Shown piece by piece: positions 39,294 to 48,753 of a stretch of 60,497 bases of DNA. Under the pieces are notes generated by a model. That model made no database searches. It was not told where the DNA came from and worked only from the letters and a program-made list of their open reading frames with translations. Positions within the stretch are counted from its first letter, which is position 1. Every line of letters starts with the position of its first letter. Made by a program: the position numbers and the translations under genes. The DNA is from Campylobacter sp. (GTDB taxonomy: Bacteria > Campylobacterota > Campylobacteria > Campylobacterales > Campylobacteraceae): positions 1 to 60,497 of the forward strand of contig JALFKC010000014.1 of assembly GCA_022775765.1 (NCBI GenBank), read 5' to 3'.

Positions 39294-40088
39294 GTGAAGA
39301 ATGTCAAATATCCTGAGTTTAGCTCGTTTTTAATCTCGCTTTTTTTAGCTTTTTTAATTTTATGCTTTGTAGGATATCGTTTGGGAATATCTTCACTTCA
39401 AGCTATCAAATACACCGATGATAAAGACGCAGTTATTGATATATATTTTGAAGAAGATAGTGAAGAAAACTCAAAGCCAGAAAAATCTATAGAGGAAAAA
39501 ACGGTCGAAAAACAGACTGAGACCCCAAAACCAGAGCCTAAAAAAACTGAAATTCCAAAAGAACAGCCAAAAGAAGTCATCAAAGAAGAGCCCAAAAATG
39601 AGCTAGTAAAAGAACCAAAAGAAACCTTAGAAGCAAAGGCTGAGCCTACAATAGAACACAATCAAACTCAAAGCGAACTAGAGCAAACAGATGAGTTAGT
39701 ATTAAGTGATCTGTTTGATAGCAGTGTAAAAAAGAGTGTTGAAAATAGTAAAGATCACATTTCAGATTCACAATCTTTATCAAATTCCAATAAAGGCAAA
39801 AGTCAAAGAACTGGAGTTTATAATGAATTTATAGGTGGAGTTGAAAAAAAGCTTGAGAGAATTTGGCGTTCATATAGAGCGAATCCAGGCTATTCTGCGG
39901 TGGTTGAGATTAGAATTACAAAAGATGGTAGGGCTTATGTAGATATTGTTAAAATTCCTTATGATACAATGTTTAATCAAAAAGTTAGGGATTTTGCTGA
40001 TAGGATTGAGAAAGAGACATTCCCGCGTCCGCCGGGGAATGAGTTTATCCAAGAGTATAAACTAACTGATAAATTAAAGGAGAATTAG
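39294..40088 (+). CDS. tolA: TolA-like energy transducer
   Basis: A 264-residue protein: N-terminal helix (about 9-30), a long Pro/Lys/Glu-rich spacer (about 58-120) that crosses the periplasm, and a C-terminal domain (GGVEKKLERIWRSYRANPGY, VEIRITKDGRAYVDIVKI) that contacts TolB or Pal. Starts with GTG. The gene in C. jejuni is annotated as TonB-like; the context with tolB and pal favours TolA. Confidence 0.88.
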   Translation: MKNVKYPEFSSFLISLFLAFLILCFVGYRLGISSLQAIKYTDDKDAVIDIYFEEDSEENSKPEKSIEEKTVEKQTETPKPEPKKTEIPKEQPKEVIKEEPKNELVKEPKETLEAKAEPTIEHNQTQSELEQTDELVLSDLFDSSVKKSVENSKDHISDSQSLSNSNKGKSQRTGVYNEFIGGVEKKLERIWRSYRANPGYSAVVEIRITKDGRAYVDIVKIPYDTMFNQKVRDFADRIEKETFPRPPGNEFIQEYKLTDKLKEN

Positions 40089-41323
40089 TGAAAAAATTAC
40101 TACTGATTATGTTTGCATTTGTTTTTGTATTTGCTAAACCAACAGAGATTGTCAATGAGGGTGCAAACGCACTTCCTAAAATCGTCATTCAAGACGCTAC
40201 AAATTCAAGCGATATAAGCTTAAAGACTAAAGTTTTTAAGCTTATAGTTGGAGATTTAAAAGTTGGTGCTGTTTTTGATGTGCAAAATAGCTACAGCACA
40301 AGCAGTTATGATGGAGATTTAACCACCAATATAGATAGCTCTGTAGCTTATATCTTTAGATATGAGCTTGTTGATGGGACAAACTTAAGAGCCAAAGTTT
40401 TAAACGCTTCAAATGGCAAGGCTGTTTTTGAAACTACAGCTAGCGAAGAGAACACCAAAAGATTTCCATTTTTGGTTCACGATATAGTCTCAAAAGCTTT
40501 AAAAGAGGTTGCCTATGTTAATGTAGATTGGATGAAAGAGCCAATTTTGTTCTCTCGCTACACTTCAGCGGCTCAAAGCCAGATTATAGTGGCCGATTAT
40601 ACTTTGTCATATCAGCAAATTTTGCTAAGTAATGGCTTAAATATATTTCCAAAATGGGCAAGCAGTGCCAAAAATGAGTTTTACTATACATATTATGAAA
40701 ATAAAACCCCAACTTTAAGGAAATTTAACATCTCATCTGGTAGATCAACCAAAATAATGAATGGTCAAGGTATGCTAGTTGCCTCAGATGTTAGTAGCGA
40801 TGGTTCAAAAATTCTCATCACAAATGCCCCAAATGATCAAGCTGATATCTATATGTATAATTTAAGAACCAAAACTTCAACTAAAGTTACAAGCTTTGGT
40901 GGAATTGATGTAAGCGGAAATTTTATAGATGATGAAAAGAGAGTAGCTTTTGTAAGTGACAGACTTGGATATCCAAATATTTTTGCAGTAAATGCAGATG
41001 GAAGCGGTGGAGTTACTCAGCTTGTTTATCACGGCAGAAACAATAACTCAATAAGCACTTTTAGAGATAGTATTGTCTATTCAAGTAGAGAGAGTGGCTC
41101 AAGAGAGTTTAATATCTATATAATGTCATCATCTACTAATTTTGTTAGACAGCTTACATCTGGGGGCAAAAATTCATTTCCTAGATTTTCAAGCGATGGC
41201 GGAACTGTGCTATTTATAAGAGAGGGTGCAGTTGGAAGTGCAGTTGGAATTATCAGAATTAATGAGAATAAAAGTTTTCATTTTCCATTAAATTTAGGAA
41301 AAATTCAATCTCTTGACTGGTAA
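40088..41323 (+). CDS. tolB: Tol-Pal system protein TolB
   Basis: A 411-residue periplasmic protein with signal peptide (to about residue 17), an N-terminal alpha/beta domain, and a C-terminal beta-propeller with repeats such as VSSDGSKILITNAP, VAFVSDRLGYPNIFAVNADG and RFSSDGGTVLFI. Starts with GTG that shares the last base of tolA. Confidence 0.95.
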   Translation: MKKLLLIMFAFVFVFAKPTEIVNEGANALPKIVIQDATNSSDISLKTKVFKLIVGDLKVGAVFDVQNSYSTSSYDGDLTTNIDSSVAYIFRYELVDGTNLRAKVLNASNGKAVFETTASEENTKRFPFLVHDIVSKALKEVAYVNVDWMKEPILFSRYTSAAQSQIIVADYTLSYQQILLSNGLNIFPKWASSAKNEFYYTYYENKTPTLRKFNISSGRSTKIMNGQGMLVASDVSSDGSKILITNAPNDQADIYMYNLRTKTSTKVTSFGGIDVSGNFIDDEKRVAFVSDRLGYPNIFAVNADGSGGVTQLVYHGRNNNSISTFRDSIVYSSRESGSREFNIYIMSSSTNFVRQLTSGGKNSFPRFSSDGGTVLFIREGAVGSAVGIIRINENKSFHFPLNLGKIQSLDW

Positions 41324-41350
41324 GCCTTGCTAAAGTTAATTAAAATATGA

Positions 41351-41356
41351 TATAAT
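41351..41356 (+). promoter_or_regulatory. -10 box of pal
   Basis: TATAAT 29 bases before the pal ATG, in the only notable gap of the tol cluster. It suggests a separate promoter for pal-cpoB. Confidence 0.55.
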
Positions 41357-41384
41357 TTACGAAATCTTAAAAAAGGTGGATATA

Positions 41385-41855
41385 ATGAAAAAATTGTTTT
41401 TAACATCAGTTGCAGTTGCTGCTTTAGTATTAAGTGGTTGTAGTAAAAAAACTCCAGAGGTAGATGTAAGTGAAAAAATACTAACTCCTGCTGAGTTGGC
41501 TGCTCAAATTCAAGGTCAAACTCAAAAAGTATACTTTGGCTTTGATAAATACAATGTTACTTCAGATATGCAATCAGTTGTAGCAAGTAATGCTGCTTTG
41601 TTTAATCAAGCAGAAGCTTCAAGTTTTGATATTAGAGTTGAAGGAAACTGCGATGAGTGGGGAACAGATGAATACAATTACGCTCTAGGTCTAAAAAGAG
41701 CAACTTCTATCAAAGATGAACTTATCAAAAATGGTGTAAATGCTGATAGAGTTTCAGTTGTTAGCTATGGTGAGAGCAATCCAGTTTGCACAGACAAAAC
41801 AAAAGATTGTGACGCTCAAAATAGACGCGGTGAATTTACTGTAACAGCTAAATAA
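41385..41855 (+). CDS. pal: Peptidoglycan-associated lipoprotein Pal
   Basis: A 156-residue outer-membrane lipoprotein. Lipobox LSGC (C19), then the OmpA-C peptidoglycan-binding domain with VYFGFDKYNV, VEGNCDEWGTDEYNYALGLK and CDAQNRRGEF. The ATG at 41385 follows AAAAGG; a GTG nine bases upstream is also open. Confidence 0.96.
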   Translation: MKKLFLTSVAVAALVLSGCSKKTPEVDVSEKILTPAELAAQIQGQTQKVYFGFDKYNVTSDMQSVVASNAALFNQAEASSFDIRVEGNCDEWGTDEYNYALGLKRATSIKDELIKNGVNADRVSVVSYGESNPVCTDKTKDCDAQNRRGEFTVTAK

Positions 41856-42574
41856 TGAGATTTACATTAAAATTTATAGTGGCAACTTGTTTGGTTGCCA
41901 CTTTTTCTTTCTGTGAAGAGATTTCTGTTTTTGGAATGGGAGATGTTAGCTCAGGTAGCACATATGGTCTTACTGAAAATGAGCAGTTCCTAATCCAAAA
42001 TCAAAAAAAACTCAAAGATTTGCAAAGTACAGTTGATTCTCAACAAACCACCATAGATGGTCTAGTTGGAATTATTGAAAGTTTGAATGAAAAAGTTGCA
42101 AATTTAGAGGCTAGAGTTGCTGATTTGGAGATTAGAACTACTGGTAGAGTATCTAAAAAAACTGCTAGCAAAATCTCTCAACCCAAAAAGTCAGTTGCGT
42201 CAGCTTCTACTAAAAAAGACTACTCTTCTGTGAGCTTAGATGAAGTCCAGCAAGAGGCTAAAAAACTATATAGCGAAAAAAAATATAGCGACGCAAAAGC
42301 TGCTTATGATTTTTTGCTTTCCAAAAACTATCAACCAGCATATACAAATTTTGCACTAGGCGAGATAGCCTTTAATCAAAAAAACTATTCGGCTGCGATT
42401 ACAAGCTACCAAAAAAGCGTTTCTTTAAATGCAGATGCACCATATATGCCAAAACTTCTATTAAATACAGGTAAGAGTTTAGAAAATTTAGGTAATAAAG
42501 AGAGTGCTAATAAATTTTTCTCAGCCTTAAAAAGCAAATATCCTACTTCAAATGAAGCGATGTCTTTGCAGTAG
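41855..42574 (+). CDS. cpoB: Cell division coordinator CpoB (YbgF)
   Basis: A 239-residue periplasmic protein with a signal peptide (about 1-21), a trimeric coiled coil (about 43-95, QKKLKDLQSTVDSQQTTIDG region), a linker, and a TolA-binding TPR domain at the C-terminus (YSEKKYSDAKAAYDFLL, FNQKNYSAAITSYQKSV). Overlaps the pal stop by one base. Confidence 0.93.
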   Translation: MRFTLKFIVATCLVATFSFCEEISVFGMGDVSSGSTYGLTENEQFLIQNQKKLKDLQSTVDSQQTTIDGLVGIIESLNEKVANLEARVADLEIRTTGRVSKKTASKISQPKKSVASASTKKDYSSVSLDEVQQEAKKLYSEKKYSDAKAAYDFLLSKNYQPAYTNFALGEIAFNQKNYSAAITSYQKSVSLNADAPYMPKLLLNTGKSLENLGNKESANKFFSALKSKYPTSNEAMSLQ

Positions 42575-42637
42575 CAAAGCGTCAATTTATCTTTTTTTGT
42601 TACAATTAACAACTTTATTTTAATCTTAGGAGAGAGT

Positions 42638-43204
42638 ATGTCTCAAAACAGAGTTATTTCGATGCAATACGAGTTAAAAGACGCAAACACAGGTGAAATT
42701 TTAGAAAGCAATTGGAATTCAAATGAAATTTCTTTTATTAGTGGTTTAAACCAAATTATAGCTAAGCTTGAAGAAGAGGTTTTAAAGCTTAGCGAAAATG
42801 AAGAGACCAAGATATTTATAGCCTCACAAGACGCAACAGGTGAGTATGACCCAAGTGCTTTAAAAGCGATACCAAAAGAGCAATTTGCCGGTATTGATTT
42901 GGTTGAGGGAATGGAGCTTTTTGGCGAGGAAGAAAATGGTGCTCAAGCTAGAGTTATTGTCAAATCAATTGGTGATGAAGAGGTAATGGTGGATTTTAAT
43001 CACCCATATGCAGGCAAAGATCTTGAGTTTAAGATTAAGGTTATAGAAAACAGAGAAGCGACTGAAGATGAGATTTTGATGGGAGTTCCGCAAGGTGCTC
43101 ATGTTTGTTCGTGCGGCTCTCATTCACACGACGAAGACGATGAGTGTTGTGGTGGACACGGCCACGGCGATGGTGGATGTTGTGGTAGGCACCATCATGG
43201 ATAA
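42638..43204 (+). CDS. slyD: FKBP-type peptidyl-prolyl isomerase SlyD
   Basis: A 188-residue cytosolic isomerase and metallochaperone. The split FKBP and insert-in-flap domains are seen (YELKDANTGEILESN, GQ-like GLNQIIAKLEEEVL, VDFNHPYAGKDLEFKIKVI). The tail after about residue 155 is rich in Cys and His (CSCGSHSHDEDDECCGGHGH) and would bind nickel for hydrogenase or urease maturation. A -10-like TACAAT lies near 42600. Overlaps fabD by eight bases. Confidence 0.95.
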   Translation: MSQNRVISMQYELKDANTGEILESNWNSNEISFISGLNQIIAKLEEEVLKLSENEETKIFIASQDATGEYDPSALKAIPKEQFAGIDLVEGMELFGEEENGAQARVIVKSIGDEEVMVDFNHPYAGKDLEFKIKVIENREATEDEILMGVPQGAHVCSCGSHSHDEDDECCGGHGHGDGGCCGRHHHG

Positions 43205-44132
43205 AAAATTAGCATTTATTTTCCCAGGACAAGGTTCTCAAAGCTTTGGAATGGGAAGTGAAATTTACCAAAACTCAAATTTAGCCAAAAATTTACTTGA
43301 AAAAGCTAGTTATGAGCTTAAAATAGATTTTAAGGCTCTTATGTTTGAAGAAAATGACAGGCTCTCTTTGTCTGAATTTACTCAACCTGCGATAGTTTTA
43401 AACTCTCTTATGCTTCTTAGTGAGTTTAAAAATTCGCTAAATTTAGCCCCATCTTTTTATATGGGGCACTCGCTTGGTGAGTTTAGCGCTTTAGCAGCAG
43501 CTGGAGCGTTGGGTGAGATTGATACTATTAGGGCTGTAAATTTGCGTGGGAAATTTATGCAAGAAGATTGTGATGGCAAAGACTTATCAATGATGGTAGT
43601 GCTAGCTTTGCCTGATAATACAATTGAAGAGATCTGCAAGAGTGCAAGGGCTGATGGCAAAGAGATCTTTGTAGCAAACTACAACTGTGATGGACAGGTC
43701 GTTCTAGCAGGAAGTAAAAAAGACCTAGTAGAGATTGAGCCAATTATTAAGCAAGCTGGTGCAAAAAGAGCTATGATTCTTGATATGAGTGTGGCAAGTC
43801 ATTCGCCTTTTCTTAAAAATGCTTCGCAAAAACTTAGCAAATTTTTGCAAACTTGTGATATCAAAGAGAGTTTTGCTGATATTGTCTCAAATGCAACTTC
43901 TAAAAAATATAACACCAAAGATGAAGCATTGATTGTGCTTGAAAAACAGCTAGTTAGCCCAGTTTTATATAGACAAAGCGTTGAGAAATATGAGAGTGAA
44001 ATTGACGTGTTTATAGAGTTTGGAAGTGGAGTTTTAGCCTCTATTAACAAAAAAATTACCAAAAAACCAACGATTTCTATTAAGGATTATAAAACCTTAC
44101 AAGACGCGATAAAAAGGCTTGAAGAGCTATGA
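43197..44132 (+). CDS. fabD: Malonyl-CoA:ACP transacylase
   Basis: Loads malonyl groups on acyl carrier protein. The 311-residue protein has FIFPGQGSQSFGMG, the catalytic-serine motif MGHSLGEFSALAAAGAL and SVASHSPF. I start it at the ATG at 43197, in the last codons of slyD, which gives the family N-terminus; the frame is open further upstream but only in antiphase to slyD. Overlaps mtnN by four bases. Confidence 0.96.
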   Translation: MDKKLAFIFPGQGSQSFGMGSEIYQNSNLAKNLLEKASYELKIDFKALMFEENDRLSLSEFTQPAIVLNSLMLLSEFKNSLNLAPSFYMGHSLGEFSALAAAGALGEIDTIRAVNLRGKFMQEDCDGKDLSMMVVLALPDNTIEEICKSARADGKEIFVANYNCDGQVVLAGSKKDLVEIEPIIKQAGAKRAMILDMSVASHSPFLKNASQKLSKFLQTCDIKESFADIVSNATSKKYNTKDEALIVLEKQLVSPVLYRQSVEKYESEIDVFIEFGSGVLASINKKITKKPTISIKDYKTLQDAIKRLEEL

Positions 44133-44815
44133 GAGTTGCGATTTTAAGTGCGATGGAAGAGGAACTCTTTCCTATTTTAGAAAGTCTTGAAAACTACGAA
44201 AAAATCTCATATGCTAATAATATATATTACAAATCAAGCCTAGCAGGTCACGAATTAATTCTTGCATATTCAAAGATTGGCAAGGTTAATGCAGCACTCA
44301 CTACTACAATTTTACTTGAGAGATTTAAAGCTGAAGTTTTGCTTTTTAGTGGAGTTGCTGGCTCGCTTAGTAATGAGTTTAAGATAAAAGATCTATTTTA
44401 TGCTACTTCCCTAGCCCAACACGACCTTGATATTACAGCGTTTGGACATCCGCACGGCTTTGTGCCAGGTGGAAGTATTTTTGTCAAAACAGATACAAAT
44501 TTAAACACTCTAGCCAAAAAAATTGCTCAAAGCTTAGGTATAAATTTAAAAAGTGGAGTAATTGCCACAGGCGATCAATTTGTATGCTCAAAAGCTCAAA
44601 AAGAGTTTATCGCTAAAACCTTCAAAGCTGACGCGGTTGAGATGGAAGGAGCTTCAGTGGCGGTAGTTTGTGAAGCTTTTAGAGTGCCATTTTTTGTTTT
44701 AAGAACGATAAGTGATAATTCAAATGAAGAGGCTGATATTCATTTTGATGAGTTTTTGGACTACTCATCAAAGATAAGTGCTAAATTTACTGTAGAAATG
44801 GTCAAAAATTTGTGA
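44129..44815 (+). CDS. mtnN: MTA/SAH (and aminofutalosine) nucleosidase
   Basis: A 228-residue hydrolase of methylthioadenosine and S-adenosylhomocysteine. In Campylobacter the same enzyme can act on 6-amino-6-deoxyfutalosine for menaquinone, which NrfH needs. Motifs: ILSAMEEEL, FSGVAGSLS, ATGDQFVCS and the VEMEGASVAVVC region with the catalytic DNSNEEAD. Coupled to ttcA by a four-base overlap. Confidence 0.94.
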   Translation: MRVAILSAMEEELFPILESLENYEKISYANNIYYKSSLAGHELILAYSKIGKVNAALTTTILLERFKAEVLLFSGVAGSLSNEFKIKDLFYATSLAQHDLDITAFGHPHGFVPGGSIFVKTDTNLNTLAKKIAQSLGINLKSGVIATGDQFVCSKAQKEFIAKTFKADAVEMEGASVAVVCEAFRVPFFVLRTISDNSNEEADIHFDEFLDYSSKISAKFTVEMVKNL

Positions 44816-45570
44816 TAGAACTTAGCAAAAAACTTATCAGACAAGTTGGCATTGCAAATGCCAAATACAAAATGTTTGAAGATGGGGACAAAATTCTACT
44901 TGGAGTAAGTGGGGGCAAAGATAGTCTAACTCTAGCTCATTTACTCAAGCATTTTTCTAGTGTAAGCCCCTTGAAATGGAGTTTTGAGGCTGTTACAGTA
45001 AGATATGGCATTGGCGAAGATGTCAGCAAAGTAGCGGCTCATTTTAAAACTCACGGCATTGATTATAGTGTGATTGATACTAATATCTTTGAGTTTGGCA
45101 AAGAAAAAATTAGAGAAAATACGACATTTTGTAGTTTTTGTAGTCGCCTAAGGCGTGGATATCTCTATAGCTACGCACTCAAAAATGGCTTTAACAAACT
45201 CGCTATAGCTCACCATTTTGATGACGCAGCGGAGAGCTTTTTTATGAATTTGACATATAATGGTGCACTTAGAACTCTAGCACCTAAATACAGGGCCCAA
45301 AATGGACTTGTGCTAATTAGACCGCTAATCACTTCAAGAGAGAGACAGATTATTGATTGTGCTATCAAAAATGAGCTTCCTATAATGGATGAAGAAGATA
45401 GTTGCCCAGCCAAACAATACACCGGCAAAACCCCAGTAGCAAGGGCTAAAACCAAACAGATGCTTGCTGATATGGAAAGAGAAAATCCTAAATTTTTTAT
45501 CAGCCTTATGTCTGCGTTTCAAAATATTCACAAAGATACATTTTTTGATTATAGTATAGAAAATCAGTAG
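44812..45570 (+). CDS. ttcA: tRNA 2-thiocytidine synthetase TtcA-like
   Basis: A 252-residue PP-loop ATPase (GVSGGKDSL) with the central CSFC (Fe-S ligands) and HHFDDAAESFF. The TtcA family thiolates C32 of certain tRNAs. Starts with GTG. A long inverted repeat lies just after the stop. Confidence 0.88.
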   Translation: MIELSKKLIRQVGIANAKYKMFEDGDKILLGVSGGKDSLTLAHLLKHFSSVSPLKWSFEAVTVRYGIGEDVSKVAAHFKTHGIDYSVIDTNIFEFGKEKIRENTTFCSFCSRLRRGYLYSYALKNGFNKLAIAHHFDDAAESFFMNLTYNGALRTLAPKYRAQNGLVLIRPLITSRERQIIDCAIKNELPIMDEEDSCPAKQYTGKTPVARAKTKQMLADMERENPKFFISLMSAFQNIHKDTFFDYSIENQ

Positions 45571-45580
45571 AAATTTAAAA

Positions 45581-45623
45581 GTAAATTTAGGGATAAAATT
45601 TGCAAATTTAACCCTAAATTTAC
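45581..45623 (+). terminator. Terminator-like inverted repeat after ttcA
   Basis: A perfect 12-bp inverted repeat, GTAAATTTAGGG (45581-45592) and CCCTAAATTTAC (45612-45623), with a 19-base loop, ten bases after the ttcA stop. The loop is long, but the location fits the end of the operon. Confidence 0.6.
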
Positions 45624-45937
45624 AAATAGTTTTCGCAATACAAAATCAAATTTAGTTCTAAGTTCATACAACAAGATTTATCAATCTATTTTAAACAATT
45701 TTAACTGATTTTTATTTATTAATTTTGTAATCTATAAATAAATTTGTTAATAAGTTAAAAATTTTACTAGAATACACTGATTTTATGTAAATTCTTAAAA
45801 ATAAGTTGTTAAAATAAAAATTATAATAATTAATGATTTGAAATTTAGTATATATTAGTTTTATATAAAGTAAAAATTCAAATAAGATAAAATTTGTATC
45901 ATATAGTTTCACTACATTTTACTTGAAAGGAAAAGAT
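45624..45937. other. AT-rich intergenic gap
   Basis: About 310 bases of very AT-rich sequence between the ttcA terminator and the hydrolase remnant. No ORF with recognisable content. The right end carries AAAGGA before the hydrolase ATG. Confidence 0.6.
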
Positions 45938-46702
45938 ATGAATTTTTTACAAACTAAAGATCACCAAGAGATCTACTTTGGAGATAGTGGCAAAGGTAAC
46001 CCTATACTATTTTTGTCTGGTTTTATGGGAATAACTGAGATTTGGGATGGCGTTATAGCTGATTTAAGCAAGGATTTTAGGTGCACAGCTCACGATAGAT
46101 TAGGCTATGGTCCGCTCATCAAAGCCAGCTTTAGAGGATAGATATTTTGTAGAAAGAGATGACGCAATAGCTATTCTTAAGAAGCTGGGCATCAAAGAAA
46201 AAGTCATCCTAGTAACTCACTCAATGGGTAGCAATATCGCTACGATTTTTGCAAACAGATACCCAGATCTGATAAAAGCTATCATTTACACACCTCCAAA
46301 TTATTCTGGCAAATCAATGGGCGAATACAGCTCAAGAGCTATGTATGAGAGCTTTTTTACCACTCCATCAAAGTAGGCTGAGAGTTTTATATCAAGTTAG
46401 GATTAGAGCCAAATATCGCTAGTGAAGCAGCCAAATGGTCCAAAGAGTGCTTCATTAATAACGCGATGGCGATAATTGAGTGCGATTTAAATGATGAAAA
46501 CTCTACTCAAATTTCAGTTCCAACTCTAATAATTCACGGCGAAAATGACATTGGAAGCTCACTTGAAAATGACGCAAAAAGGATTCATTCGCTTATTAAA
46601 AACTCAAAACTTGAAGTTTTAAAAGATACAAATCACTTTCCAATAACTGAAAAAACTGATGAAGTGATTAGGCTGATAAGGGAATTTATAAAAACTCTTT
46701 AA
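45938..46702 (+). pseudogene. Alpha/beta hydrolase, three lesions
   Basis: The ATG at 45938 follows AAAGGA. The N-terminal part (ILFLSGFMGITEIWDGVI, CTAHDRLGYG) is normal, but an extra base near 46112 leads to an early stop. In the next frame come SSKPALEDRYFVERDDA, the nucleophile elbow THSMGSN (Ser) and YTPPNYSG, then a TAG at 46374-46376. A missing T near 46390 shifts the last third (LGLEPNIASEAAKW, VPTLIIHGENDIGS with the acid, and TNHFPITE with the His). The reconstructed protein is about 255 residues, the usual length. All catalytic residues are still recognisable, so inactivation is recent. Confidence 0.85.
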
Positions 46703-47317
46703 TCACATACCTTGAAGCACTATGTTAAAAAGTTCATCCACGACTTCGTCGTCTAAATTTATAGTGCTTTTAAGTCTGTATAGCTCAAGCAGCTCTTTTT
46801 TATCAAATCCGCTTTTGTTTATACAGCTTTCGCAAGCTGGCAAAAATGCTCGTGCTAGAGCGACTTTACCAGCAATCTTGCTATCGCAAATAAAGCATTT
46901 AAACTCATCATAAAGCCTGCCTTCATTTTGCAAAATTTCAATATAAGCTTCAACTATTACTCGCTTAGGATTTTCTTTGTTAAATTTCATATATGCATTA
47001 TCTAAAATTTGCATATATGATTCTTCTATATCTTCAAGGCCTGAGAGATGTTTATAAAGTAGCCTGATAAACTCTTGCCAAATTATCATCTTTTGTCTTG
47101 AGTGAAGCCACTCAAGCCCAAGGTGCATTACATTCCTAAGGCGTGGGAGAAACTTTGGTGAGCTTTCAAGTTCAAAGTCAATCTTATACCCAAGAGCTAT
47201 ATTTGAGTGGCGTGCCCCATAAAATCTATATGTTTGAGTTAAATTTTTAGCACTCAAAATATGAACTATACAGTCTTCATCTTTTACTTTTTGAACTCTT
47301 AAAATATATCCTTGCAT
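46703..47317 (-). CDS. recO: DNA repair protein RecO
   Basis: Loads RecA on SSB-coated gaps. The 204-residue protein has an N-terminal OB-fold (MQGYILRVQKVKDEDCIVHI) and a C-terminal zinc site (CFICDSKIAGKVAL and CESC). It is convergent with the hydrolase remnant; the two stops nearly touch. Confidence 0.88.
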   Translation of the reverse strand: MQGYILRVQKVKDEDCIVHILSAKNLTQTYRFYGARHSNIALGYKIDFELESSPKFLPRLRNVMHLGLEWLHSRQKMIIWQEFIRLLYKHLSGLEDIEESYMQILDNAYMKFNKENPKRVIVEAYIEILQNEGRLYDEFKCFICDSKIAGKVALARAFLPACESCINKSGFDKKELLELYRLKSTINLDDEVVDELFNIVLQGM

Positions 47318-47382
47318 CCTGAAATTATACTAAATTTTGGATTAATAGAGAAATTTTTTGTTTTTAATAAGCAAATGTTGGC

Positions 47383-47388
47383 TATAAT
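47383..47388 (+). promoter_or_regulatory. -10 box of the accD operon
   Basis: TATAAT 25 bases before the accD ATG, preceded by T-rich sequence. It fits as the promoter of accD-rlmH-dksA and following genes. Confidence 0.6.
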
Positions 47389-47412
47389 GCAACAATTTTT
47401 ATATAGGTAGGT

Positions 47413-48276
47413 ATGATGAATTTCGGTGATTTCTTTTCTAAAATACGAAAAAAACAGCCCGATCCAAGCGAAGCACCAACGCACTGGATAAAGTGTCCAA
47501 AGTGTGGGTCTTTGATGTATCACAAAGAGGTTGAGGCGTCTTTGAATGTCTGTCCAAAATGTGCTTATCATATGCGTATAAGTGCTACAAAAAGGATAGA
47601 AATGCTCTGTGATGCTGGAAGTTTTGTTGAGTTTGATAAAAATCTTGAGCCGGTTGATCCTTTGAAATTTGTGGATAAAAAATCGTATAAAAAACGAATC
47701 CAAGAAGGGATTGCTAAAACTAGTAGGGCTAGTTCAGTAATAAGTGGCGAAGCTAAAATCGATGGCAAAGATATTGAACTTGTGGTGTTTGATTTTGCAT
47801 TTATGGGTGGAAGTTTGGGCTCAGTTGAGGGTGAAAAAATCGTCCGTGCAGCCAAAAGAAGTATGGATAAACTATTTCCACTTATTATCATTAGTGCAAG
47901 TGGCGGGGCTAGAATGCAAGAGAGCACATTTTCACTAATGCAGATGAGCAAAACTTCAGCTATTCTTAAGCAGCTATCAAGCTGTAAAATTCCTTATATT
48001 TCAATCCTAACTGACCCAACAATGGGTGGTGTTAGTGCGTCATTTGCGTGGCTAGGGGATCTCATAATCGCTGAGCCAGGAGCTTTGATAGGTTTTGCTG
48101 GTCCTAGAGTTATCAAGCAAACTATCGGGGCTGATCTGCCTGAAGGGTTTCAAACTTCTGAGTTTTTGCTAGAGCACGGACTGATAGACGCTATCGTTCC
48201 GCGAATAGAGCATAAACAGTATCTATCTGATATGATTAGCTTGCTTTGTGACAATGATGATAAAAAGTTGGCTTAA
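47413..48276 (+). CDS. accD: Acetyl-CoA carboxylase, carboxyltransferase beta subunit
   Basis: First step of fatty-acid synthesis. The 287-residue protein has the N-terminal four-Cys zinc ribbon (CPKCGSLMYH and CPKCAYHM) and crotonase-fold motifs ISASGGARMQE and GGVSASFAWLGD, GFAGPRVIKQT. AGGTAGG precedes two adjacent ATGs. Confidence 0.97.
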   Translation: MMNFGDFFSKIRKKQPDPSEAPTHWIKCPKCGSLMYHKEVEASLNVCPKCAYHMRISATKRIEMLCDAGSFVEFDKNLEPVDPLKFVDKKSYKKRIQEGIAKTSRASSVISGEAKIDGKDIELVVFDFAFMGGSLGSVEGEKIVRAAKRSMDKLFPLIIISASGGARMQESTFSLMQMSKTSAILKQLSSCKIPYISILTDPTMGGVSASFAWLGDLIIAEPGALIGFAGPRVIKQTIGADLPEGFQTSEFLLEHGLIDAIVPRIEHKQYLSDMISLLCDNDDKKLA

Positions 48277-48291
48277 ATTTAAGGTATAAAT

Positions 48292-48744
48292 TTGGAAATT
48301 TCAGTCTATAGCATACAAAAAAACGGTGATGAATTTGCAAGTGAAATTGCCAAATACATCGCTATGTCAAAAAATTTTGCCACAATAAAAGACGCTGTGC
48401 TATTTAATAATAAAATCGCAAAAGCTCAAAGCAGCTCAGGGAGTGAAGCCTTAGTGGCATATGATGAGATATATAGCGACAAAATCAACGGCTTTTGCGT
48501 AGGTCTTGATGAAAATGGCTTGATGCTTGATAGCTTTGAGTTTGCTAAGCTAGTTTCTAATCGAAACAAAATTTCATTTTTTATAGGCGGAGCTTATGGG
48601 TTTAGTGAGAATTTTAAGAATAAAATGGATAAACTTGTAAGTTTTAGTAGATTGACAATCGCACATAAGATTGTAAAATTGATGCTTTATGAGCAAATTT
48701 ATAGAGGCCTTAGCATCAATGCAAACCACCCATATCACAAATAA
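48292..48744 (+). CDS. rlmH: 23S rRNA pseudouridine-1915 N3-methyltransferase RlmH
   Basis: A 150-residue SPOUT methyltransferase that acts on the 70S ribosome. It carries the knot motif FFIGGAYGFSE and the C-terminal LMLYEQIYRGLSINANHPYHK-type end (MLYEQIYRGLSI, NHPYH). Starts with TTG. Lies between accD and dksA as in C. jejuni. Confidence 0.92.
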   Translation: MEISVYSIQKNGDEFASEIAKYIAMSKNFATIKDAVLFNNKIAKAQSSSGSEALVAYDEIYSDKINGFCVGLDENGLMLDSFEFAKLVSNRNKISFFIGGAYGFSENFKNKMDKLVSFSRLTIAHKIVKLMLYEQIYRGLSINANHPYHK

Positions 48745-48753
48745 AGGAAAAAT

